NCBI GenBank assembly: GCA_039602395.1
Contig: JBCNJP010000003.1
Coordinates: forward strand, 20,236,956-20,300,955
Source: Deinandra increscens subsp. villosa
Lineage: Eukaryota; Streptophyta; Magnoliopsida; Asterales; Asteraceae
Length of the DNA: 64,000 nt
Reading direction: 5' to 3'
The position numbers and the translations under genes are program-made. Under the pieces are notes generated by a model, which was given only the letters and a program-made list of their open reading frames with translations, was not told the DNA's origin and did no database searches. Position 1 is the first letter of the stretch. Every line of letters begins with the position of its first letter. Positions 9,712-22,222 of this stretch are shown one piece after another.

Positions 9712-12156
9712 TGTCACACCCTGAAATCGGCTGATTCGGAGGCTTGTGACTAATAGACATCATGGTCGTGATTATGAATTAATGACTTCTAAATGAACAT
9801 TTTAAATAGCCATCTGCTTTTGAAACAACAAGTTTACATTAATATAAAAAGAGTGTAGCGGATAAGTAGTGGTAGAACATTGTCTAAAAGTTTCAAAAGA
9901 TATATTGTATCAAGATTTAAAAACATAACGTTCCAAATGACGTAATGCAAATAAATCTTCAAAAGTATGCATGAACACGTAAGTAAGCAAGACCATGACA
10001 TAAAGCAGGATCTGACAGTTTGACCTCTTGATGATGCATCGACTAGTTACCTAAGAATTCATGAAAGTTTGAAAAGTCAACATAAAGTTGGTGAGTTCAC
10101 AGGTTTAATGACACATGAAAATGTTTGAACAGTTTGAAAGTTTGGCCATCTTGACAATATGTAAATGATACCGAGGTTATAAAGATTGTAACTAACTAAT
10201 TACCCACTCATGGTTTTCTTCCCCAAGAATACCGAATGACCAGAATTACTGACATGTACCACTTGACTATATCCGAATGGAGTCAGGATTGGAGCAACCA
10301 ATCATGACAGGGCCGTCAACCCAGATAGATCTACTCACTAGCTATCGTTTCAGACTGAACTAATCGAATTCAACTAATAGTGGGATTGGCATATTAACAT
10401 GAACCAACATGAAATATATAAGAACGGAAAAATGAAAAGAACATGCAATCAGTACGTATTACGAATATCCACAGTTTCCGACAAAATGATTGAATTTAGA
10501 ATACTTGTAATTCTCCCCCAATGTTAGAAAACAAAATAAGTAAATGGGGCCGTGAGACTCACCTGGCTAGGTGATGAATGACTGTATCGCGCTGGATATT
10601 GATGGTTGACCTGACGGTGTCTATAATATATTATTAAGACATTTTAGGATTGGTCTCATTGGGTAAATGTCATGTTACCTAATGTTTTTTGGTCAAGTCT
10701 TGACATGTGTTAACACTTTGTATCATTAGAAATCTTTAAAAGTTTACTTGTTGACAACCAACTAGGTTAAGCTGTAGAAATATATTTATTTGAATAAATA
10801 AATATTAATTAAGTTTTCGCGTCGAGAAAATAATAGGAAAATATTTATATTGAACAATATATGTTTATTTTCACATGACAACATGATAATTATGAATATT
10901 TAATTTCATTAAATATTATAAGTTTTTGAACCTCCAAAAAAATATTTAAATCACTAAATTAGTTGTGTTCAAAATACGCTATTTCTACCGCGCGACGATA
11001 CGTGATAAGGATATGTTTTTCATGGAATATAGAAACATAAAAATATATTTATTTTTATGAAATAATTATTTCAAAATATAAGAATTTATATTTTATAAAT
11101 TTGAGTGCCGGTTGACCCGGTAACGGTGTCGCTTTCGCCGCTTATGTGTCTGACTTGTTTTATGATGGTTTGAGTTTTCTTAAACATTAGAAACATGTTT
11201 AGGGGCTGTTTTAATATGATATTAGTTTCTAAATTACCAATCTTGTCAAAGTAAGTCTAACTTGCAAAAATTAGGGTTTTTGAGTTACTGCGAGTCATAG
11301 TTTTTTATCCGGTTTCTTCCTAAAACATTAATTTTCATCCTCGGTTGTTACCATACATTTTACTAAAAAAATGAGTTAAAATAATGTTCTGGACCAGAAC
11401 CTATATGTCTCATGATTTTAAAGTATATACTTTGGAAAATTAGGGTTTTCGGGTCCCGAAAACCCCGTTTTTGAACTTGGAATTAATTAGGATCAAAAGT
11501 GACTTTTGGAAACTTGTTGGTAATTCATTAACTTAAGTTTTTAAGGTCACAAACACATCATATGACAAGTGTTAGGTATTTTCACCATTTACTCAAATTA
11601 ATAGAGTTTATGAAATAAAATCAAAGAATTCTATACTTCTTTATGTTTAGCATCTCTTTTAACAAAATAGCTTTTTGTTATATTATAAAGACTTTTAAAA
11701 ATCATTTAAAAGTATACTTAACCACAAAATTAATGCCTTGAATTTATAAGTACATTTTATGAAATAATTCCATGATTTTGACATAAGTGACATATTCTAA
11801 TTAAAATGGTGTCTTTAAAATACATTTTGTGTCATGTTTGGCCACTCATAATTACTTGGCCGAAATATATATATGTATATGGTTATGTGACCATTTTCTA
11901 ATTTTTAACATAATATACATATTAACATGTCTTTTGTCATGGATGGTTTTGAGTTATGAACATAATAGTCACTTGTTTAAAATTCTAAGCATGAATATGC
12001 ATATATTTATCACAAGTCATTATGACATGACAAAATATATCAACCCAATACATAAAAATACATTTCTAGTCTAGAAATATCATTTACTAGTTAGTTATTA
12101 ACATAACATTTATCAAGACTTGTATGGAACATGGGTTTGAACATGATATGAGGTAA
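9712..12156. other. Non-coding, AT-rich stretch starting TGTCACACCC
   Basis: The stretch begins TGTCACACCCTG, a form common at the ends of Ty3/gypsy-type LTRs in plants, but no matching second end was found. No ORF of note, RNA gene or recognisable domain is visible on either strand. It probably consists of old LTR or intergenic sequence. Confidence 0.4.
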
Positions 12157-12810
12157 TGTAGGATCGAAAATACTTAACACCTAATTAAGTTACAAGATTT
12201 ACTTGCACGATGAACCTTACAGAATTAAGTTAATCTTCACTTTACTAGAACAAATAACACTTGTGAATAATATTTGTTTGTATAAGTATAGTAATACACG
12301 AAGTAAAGTATACTCGACACTATTTGCATTAACATCAACAATATTACACAAGTCTTGCATAGATTCATGCGTACTAATGTTGAAGACGAGCTATGCTATT
12401 TATAGTGCTAAGGGAAATCAATGATAGCCATTGATTTCCAAACGATCATCTAGACCGTTGATTACAAAACTCAAACAAACTACCAAAAGAATAATCTTCG
12501 ACAGATGGGATATGTTGCGTTTGATCAGCAACAATCTACTTTGGGAGAGCGACTTTGATAGGTAAGGAAACAACCAGGAAGCTTTTGCAGGGATTAGACT
12601 ACTGAAAAGACTGCTCATGAAAAGTTCGGTTGAACTTATTATCTGGTGGATAATCGAGTTCACCCTGAATATTCACTATAGGACAAAACTGCTTTTTTCC
12701 GGTTGAATATCTTCTCCGCTTGAACTTTAGACTTCTGCTTGAACTCTGTTCAGCTAGAACTGCTACAAAATAAGACTCCAGTTGGTATCATCAAAGTGAT
12801 ATTCCTTACA
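12157..12810 (-). mobile_element. 3' LTR of a minus-strand Sirevirus-like element (element S3)
   Basis: The plus strand begins TGTAGGATCG and ends ATTCCTTACA, giving a 654-bp LTR with TG...CA ends on either strand. It is bordered on the internal side by a polypurine tract (minus strand CTTAGGGGGAGAT, 12811-12823). A minus-strand TATA box, CTATAAATAG, lies near 12398. The U3 carries five variants of a GGTTGAAC/GCTTGAAC motif, one forming the palindrome AAGTTC-GGTT-GAACTT at 12622-12637. GGTAA (12152-12156) is the candidate target-site duplication; its partner is not seen. Confidence 0.7.
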
Positions 12811-12898
12811 ATCTCCCCCTAAGCTGATGCTGTCAAATTATTCTCCATCTTCGAAGCTATCTTTAAAATTGACTTGTACACAAATTCTTCTCCTTGAC

Positions 12899-14450
12899 CT
12901 ACTTGTCCAAGGACCTGATGCTTGCATCCAAATCTTGATATAACTCATTCATGTTTGTTTTGGTCACCTTCACATGCTTGAGTGTTTCCCAATCTCTTTC
13001 ACTCCACTCACTTTGAACAGAGATGGATTCATGGGTAGTGAAGGTGCCATCAGCTCTGTGGACATATAAAAGCTTCTCTTCTTCTTCCCAAATGATAAAT
13101 TTTATCTCACTAATAGGCTCTTCTTCTTCGTTGTCAGAATCTCCCTGTGATCTGAAGAGTATCCCACATTCAAGCATTGTTTGTTCAATGCACATTCTCA
13201 ACAAGTGCTCTGCTCTAGTAGGACTCAGAATCTCCCCCAACTTCACATAGATATATGTCATTGAAGTGCAGAAAGCATTCTAGTGGCCTTGTGAGCATTT
13301 ACCATAAAGGTTGTGCCATCTTGAAGTTGGACAGTGAAATCAAAAGTGTCTTCATTGGTTGTCCACCCAATAACTTTGTTCTTTCTGGGTGGGCCTTTTC
13401 TCTTTTGCTTCTGATCTCTCTTTCTCTTTGCATGCATGAGTCTCCTCTTTCTCTTCTTTTTCTCCTCATCAGAATAATCTTCTAATTCTTCATCAATATG
13501 AGCTTTTCCCTTTGATGAGGGAGAAGAGGGACCAGGTGGTAAGTCAGTTGGTTTGGTTGGAGGTGTGGGAGCAGTGGTGGATGAAGGTTCTCTTATGGTA
13601 AGAGGTGGTAGAGGTAGAGGTTTTTGAGTGGGTGGTTTAATGGCTTCTGGTGCAGAGCTAGTGGGAGGTGATGGTGGAAAGATATCAGATAAATCTAGGC
13701 TAGAGGTGGGTTTCTTCTTGAAAGGGGTGATTGGAGTAAAGTTGTTGGTTCTGTATTTTAGTTTTGAGAGCTTGGTGGCAACCTTCTTGGATATGGTGGG
13801 AGATTTGAATGGAACTAAGGCAAGGGATGATGATGAAAGGATTGCAGGGTTAGGGTTTGGCTCATATATAAAAGAAGGTGGAGGTAGAATATCTGCAAAG
13901 TCATCCAATTCTGGTTTAATAAGCACATTAGTTGCCATACCTGAGACTGTTTTTGAAGGCAGGGTCAATACCAGGTTTAGGTTGACAGCAAAACTATCTC
14001 CTCTGAGCTCTTGATAAATGGAGTCAATCAAGCTGCATAGCTCTTTTACCTTCATATGATATACATCTTCCTCTGATCTCCAGTTTCTGAAATCAGGACC
14101 CTTTTAACCTTCTTCAGCAGTTCATAATTTTCATCATTCTTTACCAACTTGGTAGGCATCCTTGAGGCTAGGTCAATCAACCTTTGTTTTTCACCTTCTT
14201 CCATTCCTCCTAGGTTGTATTCTTTAAACCTCCATTCCATGGATCTCCTTTTAGGTTCCTCAAACAGACTTTCAACTACCCAATTCTGTGAAAATAAATC
14301 CAATTCATCTTGAAATTCCTTGGCTAACCTTTAATTCACTGCATCTGTTATGGCATCTTCCACAAACTTGTTTAAAGCTTTAGATTCCTCAGTGTGAATA
14401 ACCTGATAAATAGTTAGAGCAGCATCAGGTTGAACTGGCTTAAATGCGAC
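12899..14450 (-). pseudogene. Sirevirus-type third-ORF remnant of element S3
   Basis: Three minus-strand frames (14303-14052, 14055-13258, 13261-12899) join by frameshifts into one protein-like unit. Its coding character extends up to about 14450 past an in-frame stop near 14331. In order it has a helical N-terminal part (MEWRFKEYNLGG, then FRNWRSEEDVYHMKV once the frame is switched), a long Pro/Ser/Thr-rich linker (about 13500-13900), a very basic patch KKKRKRRLMHAKRKR, and an acidic segment DSDNEEEEP followed by a small C-terminal module ending in a possible coil. It lies directly before the polypurine tract and 3' LTR, where Sireviruses carry an extra ORF downstream of pol. Basic patch, acidic stretch and terminal module echo the layout of the intact ORF at 44562-47204, but no close residue match is obvious. 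Function is unknown. Confidence 0.6.
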
Positions 14451-14451
14451 G

Positions 14452-17088
14452 TGATAACCTTTTGTTATCATATCCCATCAAAGTAGTAATGCCTTAGGCG
14501 ACTATAGTAATTGTTACGAGACAACGCACGACGCAACGGTAGTTCATAAAGTCCGATGACTTTAAACCATCCTACGTCAAGAATATTAAATCAAGTCGAA
14601 CCGATTAAAGATCGCTGTTCCGATCCACAACCGTATGAACATATCAATCCTCTGTTTCAAACAGACATTTGTTCATATAAGTTCGAATCACTAGCTGAAT
14701 CACTACAGGAATAATCACTTGCTGATTATAACATTGTAGAATGGTCACACCAATTCTGGTGCACATTATCATTTTACATTCATGTGCATACCTACACACA
14801 TCTTAGAAGTCTTAGACTACACTTGTTGTACTCACGTGTGTTTGAATCCGACATGCACTAAGTGTTTTGTACGATGATTCAAAGTTTCATCTCGAAACCG
14901 ATAAACACAAGACTGATGACTTGCCACAACAAAAGCCCTTGACATTTTGTAACCATAACGCCCCTTCATACCTCACTTGCATAACTAACTTCCAATCCCA
15001 AGACTAGTATCTTGCGAAGATGGAATTTAGTAATTACATGTCCAAAACTAGATCTTTAAATATCTAGAGAAAGGTGATTCTGATAAATCACTGGACCATG
15101 TAATGCAACTCTCGCATCTAAACGAGACGAGCAGACCAACAATGTTTCACCAACAATTGATTGTTGCTTAACGAAACATAGTGACATTCTAATTAGATTT
15201 TGTATCTTAACCTTACATGAATAAGGGAAACGTCCGCTAATGTCGGACCCGATAGTCCGATGGAATAAATCATCGTCTCGATCATCACGAGATACTTTCA
15301 AACAATCATAGACGAACGCATCTCCATGCTATCAAACTCATAAATGACTTTGTCAATCGTTTTTGAACTTATGAGTAAGTCATAACATCTGGATATTAAG
15401 CGTTCGATTACCGTACCACATGCTACGACATCGAACAATTTCGTTCTTGAAAACGAAATTTAATTGCCACGTTTTCTTCGTGAAAATTTAATATCCAAAA
15501 GGTTTGAAAAAGAAATGATGATAGGAATGTCAATCTGCCTAAAGCAAGTGGGAGCATTGCCACTGATCCTTACCGGAATAACGATCAAAAATGCCGATTT
15601 AAAGTTCATCAAAATTTACTGAGTTAAATTTTAAATGACACCTCAACTGTTTTAAGTTTCAAGATTAGAATTAAGTATTGATCATTACATGGCTGAGCAA
15701 CCACTAAAACGATCAATCTCTTGAAATGATTCGAATCATGCTGAATATGATACGAAAAGAAATCCAATACTTAGATATTGCAAGAATGTCGCCGTAAAGT
15801 GTTACGCCATGACCATAGATGGAAAATCACATCATCACTACTAGACACTGATGAAAGGAAATATATGTTCATTATCAGAGTACTGATTATACTCGTTGAA
15901 CATTAATATCCACCTTAATTGAATCTGAACTAAGAATGCCATGAAACATTCAAAGGGTTAATTCGACTCTGTAGATAGTCGGTTAACATGCTCAAGTGAT
16001 AACATAGTCTTACATGTGCTCACCAAGGACACTATATTATCACAAGTTCGATTCACTTAAGAAGACTCACTGTTCAAGATAAACACTGAACTTTAAGAAA
16101 CAACTGATATTGGCAATACTAAAACAAAACTCAATGACATGATAGCGAATTCATGATTTCAATGATCAGGCCAGATCAGTGGAATAACACTACTGCATAG
16201 TGCGTGAATTCTGCATCACATTGATCTTTGATTTTAGTGTTGGATGTCGAACATTAACGTCTTGCACCAAATCATTCGACTTCCTCTAAGGTGTTAGACA
16301 AAAGTCTGAATTCTGCATAACATGTTCAAATTTTATACGTTTTATTATCCATGAATATTCTGTTAATATTCTAAAATCCCGTGGTCGATCAGACATTGCG
16401 GGAGCAACGCCTGAAGCAAGACTATTCTGACTTTGGACTCAAGATGTTGACTTCCAGACTCACAAGGCCTCATTAGAGAATGACGTCGGGACGTAACTCG
16501 CATCAGATTGTCTTCATGGATTTAATTATAAGACAATTCTGATTGATGGTATACTCAACGGTATCCTTTGACCTGAGATACATGAGCGACCTCCCGTCTG
16601 CGAAAGAACATTCTTTGATTGTAGCTTAATATTGTCGCGTAACTGCCAGCCATAACGGTTACTTTTGGGAATGGATCTGAAGCTTAGTGGGAGCTGTATG
16701 TAGTCAATATGGGATTCTGTACTCTTGCATTAATAATGCGACAGTTTGACATCGTGGGCCCTCTCGTTAATTCCAAGTGTTAAGTGTAAGGTCTTACCCA
16801 AACTTACCTGTGTGTTTGATTGGACCACTTCGAACAATAAGACGAGAAATACAATGATCGAACACTATATAGAATGCATAAATCCATATCTCTAGTTCGA
16901 TTGATGTCTCATACAGAAAGGATCTGATGACTTTATAAATACGATAAGTCTAAACTATATCACAAGTTTAATGATATGCCATGGTTGTTTTGACTTGAAG
17001 TGTCGTGACTGGTTAGGACAGCCACGTGTAGCTAGAGCACCTCTGACTGTTTCTTGATTTATAGTCGCGTTCAGTCCAAGTGGAGGAC
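14452..17088. other. Non-coding internal DNA of a probable non-autonomous copia element
   Basis: No recognisable ORF or domain is present on either strand. A short palindrome TGATAAC-CTTTT-GTTATCA sits at the left edge (14452-14470). At the right edge a purine-rich AAGTGGAGGA precedes TGTTGG at 17089, the usual polypurine tract to 3' LTR transition, so this may be the pol-less interior of an element. The part from 15731 on is duplicated at 54208. Confidence 0.4.
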
Positions 17089-18180
17089 TGTTGGATTTAG
17101 GCGTCCAGACCCGACTAAATCAAGTACCCAACCCGGTCAAGACCCGTAAGAGTTACACCGGAGGCAATGTGTTTTAAAGTCCGCTTACTTTTATAACCGA
17201 CAACTTCGCAGAAGAATTAATTATTTTTTTATTAAATGATTTAATAGACAAATAATTAATTAGTTAATTATTATTAATCATTAAGATTAATCAAGCGACA
17301 TAAGACGTTAAATATTATTTATGTCATGGACGGAAATCGACGAATTATTAGTTTGACTAATATTCGTCAGATCTCGGCAAGCAATAAACATTTAAGGGGT
17401 TAAATGTTAATTTCGAGAATTGGATGGTTCGATTAAGGGCTAATAATAAACGAGGGACCTAACGGGAAATTAATCAGATATATATATCTGATTAATGGAG
17501 AGGGCAAAACCCTAATCCTCCTCAAGAGAATTTCCGGCCCCCTCCTTCTCTCTCCCTCTTAAAGTCGACGCCAACCCACCCCATTGGTCGCCGTCGATCG
17601 TTGTTCTCCGACTCTTTCATTCAATCGTGAGAACCCTAATCGCTTATCACCATTCTCAACATGGTTTCCTTCTTCCGGTAGCCGTCACACATTGAAGCCG
17701 AGAAACCCTAGCCGTCGATCATGTCGCCTCTCCGAGTCGACCGTCGCCGCTTGCCCCGTCGCTCCGCCGCCGACCGCCGCTCGCCAAGCCGCCGCCGTGC
17801 GGCCTCCTTCTTGCCGCCGCCGTTTCCCCACCACCGCCGAAGGCCGTCACCGAGCCCAACCGTGAGCCACGACCACAGCCGCCGCATCTGTCGCACAGCC
17901 GCCGCCCAGCCGGCCGCCGCCCCTCGCCGGTTCCCACCGTCGACACACCCCTCGTGAACCGCCACCATAAGGCGTGTTCACTAGTCGTCCGCAAACCCTA
18001 GTTTGCGCCCAATCCGACACACGTGTTTTTCCCGGTGCTTGAGTCATCGCGTAGAGAAACCGTGAGTGCGAGGAAATCAGATTCGTTCGACGAATCATTT
18101 CCTGCGAAACCCTAGCGTCACCCGTTGACTTCCGGTGTCTCGAACGTTTGTTTGAATCATCGCTCTGGTATATCTAAACT
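17089..18180 (+). mobile_element. Copia-type 3' LTR start with GC-rich transcribed-like region
   Basis: TGTTGGATTTAGG follows a polypurine-like tract. Some 400 bp downstream lies a perfect 28-bp palindrome (17469-17496) with TATATATA at its centre. Then comes AAAACCCTAATCC, a leader-like CT-rich stretch and a CCG-rich block (17720-17960). The order fits LTR U3, promoter and transcribed region. The open frames in the CCG-rich block (for example 17584-17865) differ in length and frame between the two duplicate copies, so I do not treat them as genes. The right border is not resolved. Confidence 0.45.
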
Positions 18181-18640
18181 TGTTATTAGTTTAGATTTAA
18201 TCGTTTATATATTTATGATTGTGTCGCGTTTTGTTTAACGCGTTTTTTTTTTGGTGTTTGCGCGTTTGGTGATTGTTGAATCCTGTTGATTTGGTTTATG
18301 TTAATTAACTGGTTTTCGCGTTAGTGAATCAAATCATTCTCCGTTGCGTATTAAATTAATTGTTAATTTAATTATCTAATTTGATATACTCGGTAATCGA
18401 TTAAATAATTATTTATCGTATATAATTATTTCCAAAAAAAAATTTGCTTTTACCGAGACCCGAATGCCACTGTCGTAACCCAACAGGAACCTGCAAAACA
18501 GAAGCGTGTTGTTCTTGGGGAGCAGGACAGGGTGTCCTGCGACCAAGCTCGAGCGTGAGAATAAGTATGTGTTTCGAGAGATTAAGAGTAATCAAACGAG
18601 AGAGAGCGCAATGACTTGAAGTCTGAGAATTTACCTGGTG

Positions 18641-18665
18641 GTTGAGGGTATTTATAACCCTCAAC
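18641..18665 (-). promoter_or_regulatory. TATA box inside a 9-bp inverted repeat (minus strand)
   Basis: GTTGAGGGT and ACCCTCAAC are perfect inverted arms around ATTTATA. On the minus strand this reads TATAAAT. The 69-bp array lies upstream of it on the minus strand and a short CT-rich leader downstream, as expected for an LTR or gene promoter directed leftward. The same arrangement is kept at 57114-57138. Confidence 0.5.
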
Positions 18666-18949
18666 CTTTGTCTCGTAGCGCTGTCAACGTCAGGTCCCTA
18701 AAGTAGCATCCTGCAGGTCTGGCATCTGGACTGTGCAAAAGAACCACAGTAGCTGTTTTGGGTAATCACATTGGTTGTAGTGTCAAATCGAGTCCTTGGA
18801 CGCCGACCCGTGTGTATGAGCGTTGGTCTGTACCTTCCCATTTCGGCCTAACTTGGTTTTAAATATTTGTCCACCAAGTGTGGCCAGTCGACCCGGTAGG
18901 GTTCGACAAGGGTAGGTTGGTTTAGTATTGAGGGTCACGAGTCGGCCTG

Positions 18950-19720
18950 GTGACTAATAACTGGCAGTCGACTTTGTGAGGGTCGACTGGTCATAAGGTT
19001 TGTCACCAGTCGGCCTGTTGGCTTAGTGACTAGCAGTCGACCCTGTCAAGGTCGACTGGTCATAAGGTTTGTCACCAGTCGGTCTGGTGGCTTAGTGACT
19101 GGCAGTCGACCCTGTCAAGGTTGACTGGTCATAAGGTTTCTCGCCAGTCGGCCTGGTGGCTTAGTGACTGGCAGTCGACCCAGTCAAGGTCGACTGGTCA
19201 TAAGGTTTGTCACCAGTCCGCCTAGTGGCTTAGTGACTAGCAGTCGACCCTGTCAAGGTCGACTGATCATAAGGTTTGTCACCAGTCGGCCTGGTGGCTT
19301 AGTGACTGGTAGTCGACCCTGTCAAGGTCGATTGGTCATAAGGTTTGTCACCAGTCGGCCTGGTGGCTTAGTGACTGGCAGTCGACCCTGTCAAGGTCGA
19401 CTGGTCATAAGGTTTGTGCCAGTCGGCCTGGTGGCTTAGTGACTGGCAGTCGACCCTGTCAAGGTCGACTGGTCATAAGGTTTGTCGCCAGTCGGCCTGG
19501 TGGCTTAGTGACTGGCAGTCGACCCTGTCAAGGTCGACTGATCATAAGGTTTGTCACCAGTCGGCTTGGTGGCTTAGTGACTGGCAGTCGACCCTGTCAA
19601 GGTCGACTCGTCATAAGGTTTGTCACCAGTCGGCCTGGTGGCTTAGTGACTGGCAGTCGACCCTGTCAAGGTCGACTGGTCATAAGGTTTGTCACCAATC
19701 GGCTTGGTGGCTTAGTGAGT
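18950..19720 (-). repeat. 69-bp tandem array, 11 units, with internal hairpin
   Basis: Eleven units spaced 67-69 bp share GTCGACCCTGTCAAGGTCGACTGG and GTCACCAGTCGGCCTGGTGG (each quoted in part). Each unit contains inverted arms CAGTCGACC/GGTCGACTG around CTGTCAA, so each can form a hairpin. It lies upstream of a minus-strand TATA box and may be a repeated U3 or enhancer region of a solo LTR covering roughly 18420-19735. Because 69 is divisible by three, frames stay open across the array; these are not genes. Confidence 0.9.
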
Positions 19721-21613
<1,893 letters not shown>

Positions 21614-22222
21614 TGTAGTCAATATTGTATCAATTTCTTTTCTGCAATGAAATGATTAAAATGTAAGATAATTTCAAAAATTACCCAACATGTATCTTAT
21701 AGTATTAAACCCATAACAATCTATTAAAGATACCTTTCTTTAATTTACCATAGAATATCCCATCTAGAAATATATACTTCCAACATAATTTCACGTACAC
21801 TTGGTTCTTGGGTTTCTTACAAATTAATACCTAAGAGAAATAATTAGTGATATTAAATCAATTAAACATCTACAGATGATCAAATTGTTCTTTCCGGTTT
21901 TATATCTGAATTTAATATAACTGAAATTGATCCAAAAGAAGATACAGAAATATAATGATGATAACAGTATAGATAAGTGATTGATGGTATATTTTATCTC
22001 TCCAAACACTAACATATGGAAGTCTCTTTTGTGCTTCCTTTAAAAGCATGATATGCATCTTCTTGCTTTTCCACAAAAACAAATAAATATCTCATGTGAT
22101 GCCAGCTATTCTTTATTCTTCTCACTAACATCTTTTGGTGTGTTTTACAACTCTTTTTAAGCTCATCTCCATCCCTAGCTAGCTTTGTTCAGTTTAAGGT
22201 ATCATCGATCTTTTGGTAATTA

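Noticed and set aside
13258..14055. Two ATGA stop-start overlaps (13258-13261 and 14052-14055) suggesting termination-reinitiation
   Set aside because: The downstream frames stay open upstream of those ATGs (for example back to about 14094) with sensible residues, so ordinary frameshifts explain the arrangement better.
17584..17994. Pro/Arg/Ala-rich frames in CCG-rich DNA (also 39985-40472, 52369-53129, 56061-56477)
   Set aside because: They lie in LTR transcribed-like regions, occur on both strands, and change frame or length between duplicate copies.
18950..19720. CRISPR-like or bacterial repeat array
   Set aside because: Units are adjacent full-length tandem copies without unique spacers, in plant nuclear DNA.
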